The notes beneath the pieces were generated by a model. It had not been told where the DNA came from. It did no database searches and saw only the letters and a list, made by a program, of their open reading frames with translations. A DNA stretch of 64,000 bases, from positions 9,528,001 to 9,592,000 of the forward strand of contig NZ_JASTWJ010000001.1 in the NCBI RefSeq assembly GCF_030499515.1. Direction: 5' to 3'. Positions 9,069 to 18,518 of the stretch are shown here, in pieces. Origin of the DNA: Streptomyces sp. DT2A-34. Its GTDB lineage: Bacteria > Actinomycetota > Actinomycetes > Streptomycetales > Streptomycetaceae. Both the position numbers and the translations under genes were made by a program. Each line of letters starts with the position of its first letter. The stretch's first letter is position 1.

Positions 9069-11635
9069 CCGCCATGAACGCATCCGTCCGCCTGAGCGTG
9101 TCCTCCCTGCGCGCCCACAAGCGCCGCTTCGCCGGTACGTTCCTCGCGGTGTTCCTCGGCGTGGCCTTCCTCGCCGGAACCCTCGTCATGGGCGACACGC
9201 TCCGCGCCGGCTTCGACACGATGTTCGGCAACGCCACCAGCGGCACGGACGCCGTCGTCCGCAGCGCCGACGCCATCACCACGCCCGGCGAGAGCGAGGG
9301 CGTGCGCGAACCGGTCGACACGGACCTGGTGAGCACGATCGGGCGGGTCCCCGGCGTAGCGGCCGCCGCGCCCAACATCCAGGGTGCCGGCCAGCTCGTC
9401 GGCAGGAACGGCGACCCGATCGGCGGCCAGGGTCCACCCACCCTCGCCGGCAACTGGATCGCCGACCCCGAGCTCAACGCGTACCAGCTCGCCGAGGGCC
9501 GCGCTCCGCAGAGGTCCGGCGAGGTCGTCATCGACCGTGGCACCGCCAAGCGCGGCGACCTGCACATCGGCGACACGACGACCCTGCGCACACCCGACCC
9601 GATCAAGGTGACCATCGTCGGCCTCGCGACCTTCGGCGGCGAGGACGGCATGGCCCAGGTGACCTTCACGGGCATGACCCGGGCCGACGCCGAGCAGTAC
9701 CTCACGGCCGGGCCCGGCGAGGCGGCGAGCATCCAGGTGCGGGCCGGGCCGGGCGTCAGCCGGCAGGAGCTGGTCGACGAGCTGACTTCCGTGCTGCCCA
9801 AGGGAGTTGAGGCCATCACCGGCCAGGAGTCGGCCGAGGAGAACACAGACATGATCTACAGTCAGTTCCTGACGATCTTCACCACCTTCCTGCTGGTGTT
9901 CTCCGGCGTGGCCCTGCTGGTCGCGACCTTCTCCATCCACAACACCTTCGCGATCGTCGTGGCCCAGCGCACCCGTGAGAACGCCCTGTTGCGTGCCCTC
10001 GGTGCCTCACGCCGCCAGGTCACCGCGGCCACCCTCGTCGAGGCGACCGCCGTGGCCGTCACCGCGTCGGTGGCCGGGCTCGTGGGCGGCATCGGTATCG
10101 CCGCAGGTCTCCAGGCGCTGTTCCCGGCGATCGGATTCCCCTTCCCCGAGGGCGACCTGGTCATCAGCGCACTGTCCATGGCCCTGCCGCTCGCGGTCGG
10201 CATCGTGGTCTGCCTCGGCTCCGCACTGCTGCCCGCCGCACGCGCCGGCCGCACCGCACCGCTGGCCGCCCTGCGCGAGACGGCCGTCGACACCTCCGGC
10301 GCCTCCCGCCTCCGCGCCGTCGCCGGCCTGGGCCTGCTGGCCCTCGCGGTCGGCACGACGCTCAGCGGCGTCCTGCTGTCCCCGTCCATCTGGCTGGCGG
10401 GCACCGGTGCCGTCCTGGCCCTGGCCGCCTTCGTGGTCCTCGGCCCGGTCGCCGCCACGACGGCCGTACGGATTCTCGGCGGCCCCCTCGACCGGCTGCG
10501 CGGCGTCACCGGCTCCCTCGCCCGCCGCAACGCCCTGCGCAGCCCGAAGCGGACGGCCGCCACCGCGAGCGCCCTGATGATCGGCGTGGCCGTCGTCTCC
10601 CTCTTCACGGTGTTCGGCGTCTCGCTGAAGGCGACCATGGACCAGACCGTGTCCAGGTCCTTCGCGGGCGACGTGGCTGTCAGCACCCCGTCGTTCGGCG
10701 CGGGCGGCAGCGGCCTGAGCCCTCGTCTCGCGGACGCGGTCCAGCGGCTGCCCGAGGTGGACACGGCCGTCGGCCTGGGCCGAGGGGTCGCCGAAGTGGA
10801 CGGCGAGGGACGCGCGCTGACGGTCACCGACCCGGTCGCCCTGGAGCGCACCTTCGACCTCGGAAACGTCCGTGGCTCCCTGCGCGACCTCGGTACGGAC
10901 GGCATCGCCATCACCGAGAAGGAGGCCGACAAGCAGAACCTGACGACCGGCGACAGGACACAGCTCACCTTCACCGACGGCCAGAAGCAGACCTTCACCG
11001 TCCGTGCGGTCTACGGCCAGTCCGAACTAGCCGGCGACTATGTCATCACCCGCGCCGCCTGGGCCCCGCACCGCACCCAGGACGCCGACACCCTCCTCGC
11101 CGTCTCCTTCGAGGACGGCGTCGGCACGGACGAGGGCAAGGCGGCGGTGGAGAAGGTCGCGGGCCAGTACGGCAACCCCGAGGTGCAGACCCGCGACGAG
11201 TACGCGCAGTCCTCGGCGAGCGGTATAGACATGATGCTCACGCTCGTCTACGCACTCCTCGCCCTAGCGGTGCTCATCGCACTCCTCGGCATCGCCAACA
11301 CCCTCACCCTGGCGATCCACGAGCGCACCCGCGAACTGGGCCTGCTGCGAGCCGTGGGCCAGAACCGCTCCCAACTGCGCGCCATGGTCCGCTGGGAGTC
11401 GATCCTGGTGGCCGCCTTCGGCACGGTCGGCGGCCTCGCCCTCGGCGCCTTCCTCGGCTGGGTCCTGGTCAAGGCCTCAGACGGCGCGAGCGACAGCGCC
11501 ATCGCGTTCGCGATGCCTCCCCTGCAACTCGCGGTGGTGGCACTGGTCGGCCTCACGGCCGGAGCCCTGGCGGGTCTACGCCCGGCGCGCCGTGCGGCAC
11601 GCCTGGACGTACTGCGGGCGATCGCCACCGAGTGA
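9065..11635 (+). CDS. FtsX-like ABC transporter permease
   Basis: 856-residue permease with two FtsX domains. One N-terminal span (FLAVFLGVAFLAGTLV) and a large periplasm-like domain precede a three-span bundle (about residues 270-390), then further spans, a second extracytoplasmic domain (about 530-700) and a final three-span bundle. Each FtsX domain has the family pattern of a coupling segment (AQRTRENALLRALGASRRQV; HERTRELGLLRAVGQNRSQL). It forms the transporter with the preceding ATPase; start and stop codons overlap (ATGA). Confidence 0.92.
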   Translation: MTAMNASVRLSVSSLRAHKRRFAGTFLAVFLGVAFLAGTLVMGDTLRAGFDTMFGNATSGTDAVVRSADAITTPGESEGVREPVDTDLVSTIGRVPGVAAAAPNIQGAGQLVGRNGDPIGGQGPPTLAGNWIADPELNAYQLAEGRAPQRSGEVVIDRGTAKRGDLHIGDTTTLRTPDPIKVTIVGLATFGGEDGMAQVTFTGMTRADAEQYLTAGPGEAASIQVRAGPGVSRQELVDELTSVLPKGVEAITGQESAEENTDMIYSQFLTIFTTFLLVFSGVALLVATFSIHNTFAIVVAQRTRENALLRALGASRRQVTAATLVEATAVAVTASVAGLVGGIGIAAGLQALFPAIGFPFPEGDLVISALSMALPLAVGIVVCLGSALLPAARAGRTAPLAALRETAVDTSGASRLRAVAGLGLLALAVGTTLSGVLLSPSIWLAGTGAVLALAAFVVLGPVAATTAVRILGGPLDRLRGVTGSLARRNALRSPKRTAATASALMIGVAVVSLFTVFGVSLKATMDQTVSRSFAGDVAVSTPSFGAGGSGLSPRLADAVQRLPEVDTAVGLGRGVAEVDGEGRALTVTDPVALERTFDLGNVRGSLRDLGTDGIAITEKEADKQNLTTGDRTQLTFTDGQKQTFTVRAVYGQSELAGDYVITRAAWAPHRTQDADTLLAVSFEDGVGTDEGKAAVEKVAGQYGNPEVQTRDEYAQSSASGIDMMLTLVYALLALAVLIALLGIANTLTLAIHERTRELGLLRAVGQNRSQLRAMVRWESILVAAFGTVGGLALGAFLGWVLVKASDGASDSAIAFAMPPLQLAVVALVGLTAGALAGLRPARRAARLDVLRAIATE

Positions 11636-11760
11636 CCCTCGCCGGGTGTCAGGGCGCCCCTGTCGACCAAGGGCCGCCCGATGACCAACAGGGCCAACGG
11701 CAAGTGCCCACCGACCTCGGTGGGCCAACGACACCGGCCGTGAGGGAGCCGAAGGGCGCG

Positions 11761-11840
11761 CCGGTGTCGAGACGGCTGGGGCCCCTCTGGGGGAGCGCGG
11801 AGGCACGAAGCGCTGAGCACGTTCGCCATCTCGACACCGG
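11761..11840. repeat. Long inverted repeat after the FtsX operon
   Basis: Arms CCGGTGTCGAGA (11761-11772) and TCTCGACACCGG (11829-11840) are exact complements. The 56-nt interior contains further short self-complementary runs (GGGCCCC/GGGGG and AGCGCT). It lies between the permease stop and the convergent ATPase gene, so it may act as a bidirectional terminator, or be a dispersed intergenic element. No coding gene is seen in 11636-11869. Confidence 0.5.
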
Positions 11841-11869
11841 CTGAAAGCGCCCGAAGGCGACCGAACCAT

Positions 11870-12406
11870 TCAAAGCAACCGGGCGGGAGCATGTTCGGGC
11901 CTGCGCAGGTCAACCCGCGCCCCGACCTCCGCGAACCGCCGCGCGGGCTTCTCCACGGCCGCCCGCTGCGGCGGCCGCGCGACCCCGGCCCGTGCCGCGG
12001 CGACGGGCGTCGGAAGCGTGAACCAGACGACCTTGCCGGCGTCCCCGTCCGGCCGCACGCCCCAGCTCTCGCTGACCGCGGCCACCATCGCGAGGCCACG
12101 CCCGCAGGTGGCGAGGGTGTCGACGCCCTCGACGTCCGCCAGGACCGGCAGACGCGGGTCGTGGTCGCGCACCGAGACCGTCAGCCGGTCGAGCAGCAGC
12201 TCGATCTCGACGGTGCACGTCTTGTCCGGCTGGGCGTGTTGGTGGACGTTGGTCAACAGCTCGGTCACACCGAGCGCGGCGCGGTCTATCAAGGCGTCCA
12301 GATGCCAGTAGCGCAACTGCGCCGATACGATTCTGCGGACCTGGCCGATCCGCGACGGCAGGGCTTGGAGCTCCACCGTGCAGTGCCTGCTTGGGTACTT
12401 GATCAC
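11870..12406 (-). CDS. RsbW-like ATP-binding (anti-sigma type) protein
   Basis: 178-residue HATPase_c protein of the anti-sigma-factor kinase family, abundant in Streptomyces. The N box ELLTNVHQHA, the G1-type VRDHDPRLP and the GRGLAMV glycine box are all present, so ATP binding is likely. The C-terminal 40 residues are a basic Ala/Arg/Pro tail without structure. It probably sequesters a sigma factor or acts in a partner-switching pathway; no sigma factor or antagonist gene is adjacent. It starts at ATG 12406. Confidence 0.85.
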   Translation of the reverse strand: MIKYPSRHCTVELQALPSRIGQVRRIVSAQLRYWHLDALIDRAALGVTELLTNVHQHAQPDKTCTVEIELLLDRLTVSVRDHDPRLPVLADVEGVDTLATCGRGLAMVAAVSESWGVRPDGDAGKVVWFTLPTPVAAARAGVARPPQRAAVEKPARRFAEVGARVDLRRPEHAPARLL

Positions 12407-12590
12407 GGCTGCGACTCCCCGACTGAAGAGGTCCGGAAGAACACGGAGTACGGATCCAGCAGGGTGCTTGAAGGAAACGGCTGCCTGCTGTCGTGGCCGG
12501 CGGGCTGGTTCGCAGCGTTATCGCCGGTAAACCCAGAGTGACGTGAGACCAGAGTGACGCAAGGGGTGCGGCACCGCAACTCGCTGTGAC

Positions 12591-12914
12591 TCAGCCCTTA
12601 CGTCCGGCAGCCTTCCGTACGGCCTCTATGAACCGGCGCGCCGCAGGGGGGCCCGGTTCCCCCGGGGCGGGGTCGTGATCGCCCAGGGTCAGTGAGTAGC
12701 GGTTGCCGTTGAGGTCCGCCAGTGCCCGGTCGTCCGGGGCGAACCAGGGCTTGGACGCCCGCACGGCCTGCACCGGCGCGCTGTCGATCTCGCTGCCGTA
12801 GCTGGTGAGCAACTGCAGCCTGCCGTCGCTGATCCGCACCTGCCCGGCCCGGGTCAGCGAGCGCAGCCGCTTCCCGATCCGCACGCCCGTGGCCCTGAAC
12901 TCCGGCTCCGCCAT
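12591..12914 (-). CDS. Conserved hypothetical protein
   Basis: 107 residues starting MAEPEFRATGVRIGKRLRSL. The pattern of short strands (VRISDGRLQLLTSYGSEIDSA, ANGNRYSLTLG-like) and a final helix (ARRFIEAVRKAA) suggests a small PH-like barrel, but there is no firm family assignment. ATG 12914 is chosen because codon use and sequence character change sharply upstream. The 184 bp between this gene and the ATPase hold no other gene. Confidence 0.6.
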   Translation of the reverse strand: MAEPEFRATGVRIGKRLRSLTRAGQVRISDGRLQLLTSYGSEIDSAPVQAVRASKPWFAPDDRALADLNGNRYSLTLGDHDPAPGEPGPPAARRFIEAVRKAAGRKG

Positions 12915-13152
12915 GCCCCGCCCCCTTAGTGCGCGTCGGTGTGCCGGCTCGTTCTGGCTGGTGTGGCCGGCAGTGGTCGTGATCCAGTGTGCCCCCCGTG
13001 CGGGATCGCCGTCCCGTCCGGTGCAGTCTGCCCGCGTCCCGCGTCGAGCACCAGTACGCACGTCCCGCCTGACCGGGGGCGCTCGAAGCACTCGCCCGAA
13101 TGCGCCCCCGCAGCCCCGGTGAAGCCCTGGTGAGGCCAGCGGTCCAGGGATG

Positions 13153-13171
13153 CCTTTGAGGCTCTCAAAGG
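13153..13171. promoter_or_regulatory. Palindrome upstream of the Cds1-like gene
   Basis: CCTTTGAG-GCT-CTCAAAGG, an 8-bp exact dyad about 95 bp before the start of the PLP enzyme, within a 352-bp divergent gap (12915-13266) that holds no gene. It is a plausible regulator-binding site; the regulator is unknown. Confidence 0.45.
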
Positions 13172-13266
13172 TGTGTTTATGCAGGTGAGAAGCGTGCGGA
13201 AGATGTTTATGCTCGAAGGGACGGCCGCGCGAGTCGCCGTGGCCGAACAGCACGAGGAGCACCGCC

Positions 13267-14391
13267 GTGAGCACCGTCCAGCAGATCCCGTCCGGCGTGA
13301 CCCTCGACGTCGACCACACCGACGCCGCCTACCGCGTCTGGCTGAAAGAAGCCGTACGCAAGGTCCAGGCCGACGCCAACCGCTCGGCCGACACGCACCT
13401 GCTGCGTTTCCCACTGCCGGAGCAGTGGGGCATCGACCTGTACCTGAAGGACGAGTCGACCCACCCGACCGGCAGCCTCAAGCACCGCCTCGCCCGTTCG
13501 CTCTTCCTGTACGGCCTGTGCAATGGCTGGATCCGGCCGGGCCGCCCCGTGATCGAGGCGTCCAGCGGCTCCACGGCCGTCTCCGAGGCGTACTTCGCGA
13601 AGCTGGTCGGCGTGCCCTTCATCGCGGTCATGCCGCGCACGACCAGCGCCGAGAAGTGCCGCCTGATCGAGTTCCACGGCGGGCAGTGCCACTTCGTGGA
13701 CGACTCGCGCAAGATGTACGAGGAGTCCGCACGCCTCGCGGTGGAGACCGGCGGCCACTACATGGACCAGTTCACCTACGCCGAACGGGCCACGGACTGG
13801 CGCGGCAACAACAACATCGCGGAATCCATCTTCCGCCAGCTGGAGTTGGAGCGGTTCCCGGAGCCCGCGTGGATCGTCGCCACGGCCGGCACCGGCGGCA
13901 CCTCCGCGACCATCGCCCGGTACGTCCACTACATGCAGCACGACACCCGCATCTGTGTCGCAGATCCGGAGAACTCGTGCTTCTTCGAGGGCTGGACCAC
14001 CGGCGATCCGGACGTCACCTGCGACTGCGGCTCCCGCATCGAGGGCATCGGCCGGCCGCGCATGGAGCCGAGCTTCGTGCCCGGCGCCATCGACCGGATG
14101 ATGAAGGTGCCGGACGCGGCCAGCGTGGCCGCCGTACGGGCCCTGGAGCGGGCCATCGGGCGCAAGGCGGGCGGCTCGACGGGCACCGGGCTGTGGAGCG
14201 CGCTGAAGATCGTCGCCGAGATGGTGGCCGAGGGACGGCACGGGAGCGTCGTGACGCTGCTGTGCGACCCGGGGGACCGGTACCTCGACAAGTACTACTC
14301 GGACGTGTGGCTGGCCGAGCAGGGCCTGGACATCGCACCGTACTCGGCGGCCATCGAGCAACTGCTGGCCACGGGCGTCTGGCCTGAGTGA
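13267..14391 (+). CDS. PLP-dependent cysteine synthase-family enzyme (Cds1-like)
   Basis: 374-residue fold-type II PLP enzyme close to the mycobacterial Cds1 group, which degrade L-cysteine to sulfide, pyruvate and ammonia. The PLP lysine is in PTGSLKHR, the substrate loop in [16 protein letters not shown], and the phosphate-binding glycines in [16 protein letters not shown]-terminal [16 protein letters not shown] supplies the usual Ser near the pyridine nitrogen. It is longer than CysK/CysM (about 310), as Cds1 relatives are. GTG codons lie upstream, but ATG 13267 fits the family N-terminus. Choice between desulfhydrase and synthase activity is inferred. Confidence 0.85.
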   Translation: MSTVQQIPSGVTLDVDHTDAAYRVWLKEAVRKVQADANRSADTHLLRFPLPEQWGIDLYLKDESTHPTGSLKHRLARSLFLYGLCNGWIRPGRPVIEASSGSTAVSEAYFAKLVGVPFIAVMPRTTSAEKCRLIEFHGGQCHFVDDSRKMYEESARLAVETGGHYMDQFTYAERATDWRGNNNIAESIFRQLELERFPEPAWIVATAGTGGTSATIARYVHYMQHDTRICVADPENSCFFEGWTTGDPDVTCDCGSRIEGIGRPRMEPSFVPGAIDRMMKVPDAASVAAVRALERAIGRKAGGSTGTGLWSALKIVAEMVAEGRHGSVVTLLCDPGDRYLDKYYSDVWLAEQGLDIAPYSAAIEQLLATGVWPE

Positions 14392-14401
14392 CCCGCGAGC
14401 C

Positions 14402-14881
14402 TCAGCGCGCCGCCGACGCCAGCCGTCGGTCCAGTGAGGTCACCGCGTCCCGGAACGCCCGGCCGAGGCCCGGCCGGGCGAGGCCGACGGCGAACCGGAA
14501 GGGCGCCGTGCCGTCCACCGCGAACGTCCACCGCACGCGCGTGCCCGTCCCCGCCGGGGCGAGCCGCCACTCCTCGACGACGGCCCGCGCGCCCGGCGCG
14601 TTGGTGACGTCGACGCGGTAGGCGTACACCTCGGGGCTCTTCGCCACGAGAATCGTCTCCTCGAAACGCGTACCGCCCCTGAGCCGGACCTCGCGCCGGG
14701 CTCCGCCGTCGAGCGGCCGGGCCAGCGTCACCGCCGAGAACCAGTCCGCCCAGCCCGGCACGTCCTCGGCCAGCGCGCGGAAGACCGGCTCCGGGGGAGC
14801 GGCGATCTCCCCCACGAAGACATGCCGTACGGGCGCGGACTCGACGAAGTCGAGCCCCACCTCACGCAGCAGGTGAGCCAT
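14402..14881 (-). CDS. SRPBCC (START-like) family protein
   Basis: 159 residues with the SRPBCC polyketide-cyclase/dehydrase pattern: FVGEIAAPPEPVFRALAEDVPGWADWFSAV at the front, alternating strands in the middle (EVRLRGGTRFEETIL, VVEEWRLAPAGTGTRVRW) and a long C-terminal helix. Such proteins bind hydrophobic ligands in a deep pocket; the ligand is unknown. It is convergent with the Cds1-like gene, 10 bp apart, and lies downstream of DeoR beyond a tandem repeat. Confidence 0.82.
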   Translation of the reverse strand: MAHLLREVGLDFVESAPVRHVFVGEIAAPPEPVFRALAEDVPGWADWFSAVTLARPLDGGARREVRLRGGTRFEETILVAKSPEVYAYRVDVTNAPGARAVVEEWRLAPAGTGTRVRWTFAVDGTAPFRFAVGLARPGLGRAFRDAVTSLDRRLASAAR

Positions 14882-14940
14882 GGACGAAACCCCCTATGCC
14901 GACGCCACACCGGGCAGCGTCACCATAGCTGGCGCCCCGT

Positions 14941-15030
14941 CAGATGTCTGCACGGCACATGTCGGTCCCGCACATGTCGGTCCCGCACATGTCTGCACGG
15001 CACATGTCTGCACGGCACATGTCTGTCCCG
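14941..15030. repeat. Six-unit 15-bp tandem repeat (VNTR)
   Basis: Six consecutive 15-bp units of the form CAnATGTCnGnmCsG: unit 1 CAGATGTCTGCACGG, units 2 and 3 CACATGTCGGTCCCG, units 4 and 5 CACATGTCTGCACGG, unit 6 CACATGTCTGTCCCG. The array abuts the stop codon of the DeoR gene, and CAGATGT also occurs at that stop, so it may have grown from the end of the gene. Each unit contains ACATGT or a near copy. Copy number is likely variable. Confidence 0.9.
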
Positions 15031-15861
15031 TCAGATGTCCGCGCCCTCATCCGGCGCGCCCGCCACCACCAGCCGCCGCAGATGCTCCGCGATCTCCGAG
15101 CGCGCCTCGGTCTCGAGACCGGCGTCCGTCACCAGCGTGTCGACCTGCTCCAGCGCCGCGAACGAACTCAGCCCCACCACACCCCACTTGGTGTGGTCGG
15201 CGACCACCACGACCCGGCGCGCCGACTGCACCAGGCGCCGGTTGGTCTCGGCCTCCGCGAGGTTCGGCGTGGACAGGCCGGCCTCGACCGATATCCCGTG
15301 GACACCGAGGAACAGCACATCGAAGTGGAGCGCCGCGATCGCCTGGTCGGCCACCGGGCCCACCAGCGAGTCGGACGGCGTGCGCACCCCGCCGGTCAGC
15401 ACGACCGTGGCCGCGCCCTGCCGGGGGCCCGACGTGCGCTGCGCGGCGTGGAAGACGTCGGCGACCCGCACCGAGTTCGTGACCACAGTGAGGTCGGGCA
15501 CGTCGACCAGCTGGTGCGCCAGCGCGTACGTCGTCGTACCGCCCGACAGCGCGATCGCGGAGCCCGGCGCGACCAGCTCGGCCGCGGCCCGCGCGATGTC
15601 CTCCTTGGCCGTCAGCTCCAGACCCGACTTGGCCTCGAAGCCCGGCTCGTGCGTGCTCGCCTCGACCACCGGGACCGCACCGCCGTGCACCTTCTCCAGC
15701 ACGCCCTGCCGGGCCAGCGCGTCAAGATCGCGCCGCACCGTCATGTCCGACACGCCGAGCTTGCGCGTCAGCTCATTGACGCGGACCCCGCCCCGGCGCC
15801 GGACCTCGTCCAGGATCAGGGCGCGCCGCTGCTCCGCGAGGAGGTTCTGATTCTCGCTCAC
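15031..15861 (-). CDS. DeoR/GlpR family transcriptional regulator
   Basis: 276 residues. The N-terminal DeoR helix-turn-helix is clear (RRALILDEVRRRGGVRVNELTRKLGVSDMTVRRDLDALARQG), followed by a sugar-phosphate-sensing DeoRC domain (ALSGGTTTYALAHQL, VVLTGGVRTPSDSLVGP, HFDVLFLGVHGISVEAGLS, VVVVADHTKWG). This group usually represses sugar or nucleoside catabolism. No sugar operon is adjacent, so the target is unknown. The stop codon lies directly against the 15-bp tandem repeat. Confidence 0.92.
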   Translation of the reverse strand: MSENQNLLAEQRRALILDEVRRRGGVRVNELTRKLGVSDMTVRRDLDALARQGVLEKVHGGAVPVVEASTHEPGFEAKSGLELTAKEDIARAAAELVAPGSAIALSGGTTTYALAHQLVDVPDLTVVTNSVRVADVFHAAQRTSGPRQGAATVVLTGGVRTPSDSLVGPVADQAIAALHFDVLFLGVHGISVEAGLSTPNLAEAETNRRLVQSARRVVVVADHTKWGVVGLSSFAALEQVDTLVTDAGLETEARSEIAEHLRRLVVAGAPDEGADI

Positions 15862-16039
15862 GTACGCTCCGGTCCTTTCGCCTCAAGCCGTCCGACACAC
15901 CCTGCGCACCCACTCTGATGAGGACATTCTCACCCCTCCCGGCGCGCGGGACGTCCCATCCTCGCACGGCTGGGCACCGGTAGCGCCACTGGCTGACTCG
16001 ACGCGCTCATGTCACTTCCGCATCTCCCGCTCCCCAGTC

Positions 16040-16072
16040 CTCCTCACGGATCGGGGGAGATTCCGTGAGGAG
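16040..16072. promoter_or_regulatory. Strong hairpin in the leader of the membrane hydrolase gene
   Basis: Arms CTCCTCACGGA and TCCGTGAGGAG pair perfectly over 11 bp with an 11-nt loop containing GGGGGAG. It lies between the DeoR start and the next rightward gene, about 80 nt before the latter's start. Possible attenuator, terminator or operator; no T-run follows it. The rest of the 293-bp divergent gap shows no gene. Confidence 0.5.
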
Positions 16073-16154
16073 AGGTGTAAGGGGCCCGCTCCGGGGAGAT
16101 CCTTGTGCCCGCACGGACAGAAGCCGACGGCTCGTCACGGGGGAAGTGCGAACA

Positions 16155-18458
16155 GTGGAACGTGCGCAGAGACACGAACGCGCCGGGACCGCCCTGGAAC
16201 TCCTGGTCCACGGCGTCGGCGGCACCACACCGCAGGACATGCTCGACGATCCGCGCACCGTGCGGATCACCGGCGACGACACGGCCGCCGTCTTCCGGCG
16301 GGCCGAGGACGTCGACGCCGAGAGAAGACCGGACGACTACCGGGGCAAACCGGTCCCCGAGGCCTACGTGTGGTGCAATCTCACCTCGGGAAACAGCGCG
16401 CGCGCCCTGTGGCTGCTGTTACTGCCGTTCATGGTGGTCAACCTCGCCCACTGGATGCGCCCCACCGCACGGGACCGCGACCGTACGGTGCGTTTCTACG
16501 GCCTCCTCGTGCGGCTCGCGGGACTGACGCTGACGGTGCTGCTGGTCGCGGCCGCGTGCGAGGTCGCCCTGGACCTCGCGGCCTGGCAGTGCGCGGGCAC
16601 GCGCGCGTGCGCCGAGCGGCACAGCTGGCTGGGCTTTCTGTCGCCCGTGGTCTCGGAGGGTGGCTGGTGGAGCCGCCCGGGCCGCAGGCTCGCCCTCGCG
16701 GCCGTGGTGCCGGCCGCGCTGACCGGCCTGCTGTGGTACCTCTCCCGCCGCACCTGGAGCGCGTACGAGTCCCAGCAGCCGATGTCCCGCGAGCCGGAGG
16801 CACACGAGGAGTCCGGCGGCACCGCCCTGGGCCGCCCCGGCTTCTGGTACGGCCGTCGCCTGGTCGCCCGGCTGCGCGCCGCGCACACCGCCGCGGGCCT
16901 GCTCACGGTCGCCGCGGCGGTCGGCTCGGCGGCGGCGCGCTTCGACCGCCGGTCCGGTGGACCCGCCCTTCTCGACACACTGGGGTGGCTCCTGGAAGCG
17001 GCGATCGTCGCCGGAGCGGCCGTCGTGGTGTGGGTGGTCTGCCGCCGGGGCCGCAGCGAGAACCGCCTCGACCAGGACCTCGACGAGCATCTCGTACGAC
17101 GCCTGCCGCTGGCCTCCCTCGTCCTGCTGGTGCTCGCTCTGGTGTACGCCGGGTGGGAGCGGCCGGGCTGGCAGTCGGCGGGCCGCCTTGCGGGCGACCC
17201 GACCTTCGGCGCCATCGCCTTCCTCCAGGGCCTGCTCGTGATCGTCCTCGCCGTCGTGGCCCACGTGCTGCACCGCACCAGTCCCGACCCGCGCGCCGCG
17301 ATGCGCGGCCTGGGCGGACCGGCGGTGGCGATGCTGGCCTGCGCCCTGGGCGGCGTGATGTCCGGCGGAGTGTCCCAGAGGGTCGCGGACTGGCTGGACG
17401 GCACGGGCACGTCCATCGCCGGTCCGCCGGTCCTCCTGACCTGGCAGGCGTCCGTCATCCCACCCCTGCTGGTCGTCCTGCTGCTGCTCTGCGGCTGGCT
17501 GGCATGGCGGGCCTGGCAGCTGCGCCGCACCGAACTGGGCACGGTGGAGCTCGACTACGTCGGAGAGCCCCAGGACACGGCCCGCACCCGCCGTATCGCG
17601 AGCACGCGCGCGATGGCCACGCTCACCGACCGCGCCCCTCTGGTAGTCGCCGTCACCGCAGCCGCGACCCTGCTTCTGGGCGCGGGAGCCCTGGTCGGCG
17701 CACTGACGACCGACGCGACCCCGAGTGCGGCCGCCGACGACACGCACGCCTTCGTCCACGGCGCCGCCGAGACGGCGCAGGCGCTGGGCTCCTGGCTGAT
17801 CGGCGTGGGCTTCCTACTCTTCGTCACCTGGGGCAGGCGCGCCTACAAGGACGCCTCCGCACGGCGCACCATCGGCATCCTGTGGGACGTCGGTACCTTC
17901 TGGCCACGCGCCGCCCACCCCTTCGCGCCGCCCTGCTACGCCGAGCGTGCGGTGCCCGACCTGACCTGGCGGATGGCGACCTGGACACGCGCCGAGGACG
18001 GCCGCCGCCTCGTCATCTCCGGGCACTCCCAGGGCAGCGTGCTCGCGGCCGCGGCGGCCTGGCAGCTGACCCCCGCCGACCGCAAGCGGGTCGCGCTGCT
18101 GACCTACGGCTCCCCGCTGGAACGCCTCTACGGCCGCTGGTTCCCGGCCCACTTCGGCCCGGCCGCGCTCACCTCCCTGCACGCCGAGGTCGACTGCTGG
18201 CGCAACCTGTACCGGCTCACCGACCCCATCGGCGGCCCGGTCCGCCTGCCCGGCAGCTGCACCCCCACGGTGGACCGCGCTGCCCTCAAGGACCCCTTGG
18301 CGTACGGCCGTACTCCCGAACACCCCCTGCCCGCCCCCATCCTCGGCCACGGCGACTACCAGGCGGACCCGGCGTTCGCCGAGGAAAGGGAGCGACTGCT
18401 GGCGCGATTGACGCCGGAGGTGCCGGCGCAACGGCCGCCGGCCGCGGCCGAGAGCTGA
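16155..18458 (+). CDS. Large membrane protein with alpha/beta-hydrolase-like domain
   Basis: About 767 residues. The N-terminus has LELLVHGVGGTTPQDML, an oxyanion-type HGVGG motif. Several membrane spans follow (about residues 90-110, 125-150, 185-210, 260-280, 300-320, 345-365 and on to about 560). The C-terminal third is soluble and contains LVISGHSQGSVLAAAAAW, a lipase-like GHSQG nucleophile elbow. The catalytic Ser is therefore in the C-terminal part while the first motif is N-terminal, with membrane spans between. One leucine codon is TTA (16419-16421), so translation may depend on the bldA tRNA. GTG 16155 is chosen for the upstream GGGGGAAG; GTG 16146 is also in frame. Substrate unknown. 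Confidence 0.7.
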   Translation: MERAQRHERAGTALELLVHGVGGTTPQDMLDDPRTVRITGDDTAAVFRRAEDVDAERRPDDYRGKPVPEAYVWCNLTSGNSARALWLLLLPFMVVNLAHWMRPTARDRDRTVRFYGLLVRLAGLTLTVLLVAAACEVALDLAAWQCAGTRACAERHSWLGFLSPVVSEGGWWSRPGRRLALAAVVPAALTGLLWYLSRRTWSAYESQQPMSREPEAHEESGGTALGRPGFWYGRRLVARLRAAHTAAGLLTVAAAVGSAAARFDRRSGGPALLDTLGWLLEAAIVAGAAVVVWVVCRRGRSENRLDQDLDEHLVRRLPLASLVLLVLALVYAGWERPGWQSAGRLAGDPTFGAIAFLQGLLVIVLAVVAHVLHRTSPDPRAAMRGLGGPAVAMLACALGGVMSGGVSQRVADWLDGTGTSIAGPPVLLTWQASVIPPLLVVLLLLCGWLAWRAWQLRRTELGTVELDYVGEPQDTARTRRIASTRAMATLTDRAPLVVAVTAAATLLLGAGALVGALTTDATPSAAADDTHAFVHGAAETAQALGSWLIGVGFLLFVTWGRRAYKDASARRTIGILWDVGTFWPRAAHPFAPPCYAERAVPDLTWRMATWTRAEDGRRLVISGHSQGSVLAAAAAWQLTPADRKRVALLTYGSPLERLYGRWFPAHFGPAALTSLHAEVDCWRNLYRLTDPIGGPVRLPGSCTPTVDRAALKDPLAYGRTPEHPLPAPILGHGDYQADPAFAEERERLLARLTPEVPAQRPPAAAES

Positions 18459-18518
18459 TCCGGCCGGCTCAGGAGGGGCCGCTCGGCCGGTCCAGGCCCT
18501 CGCGGGACCCGGTCGGCC

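Noticed and set aside
14941..15030. CRISPR-like array
   Set aside because: The repeats are directly tandem with no spacers, so it is a VNTR.
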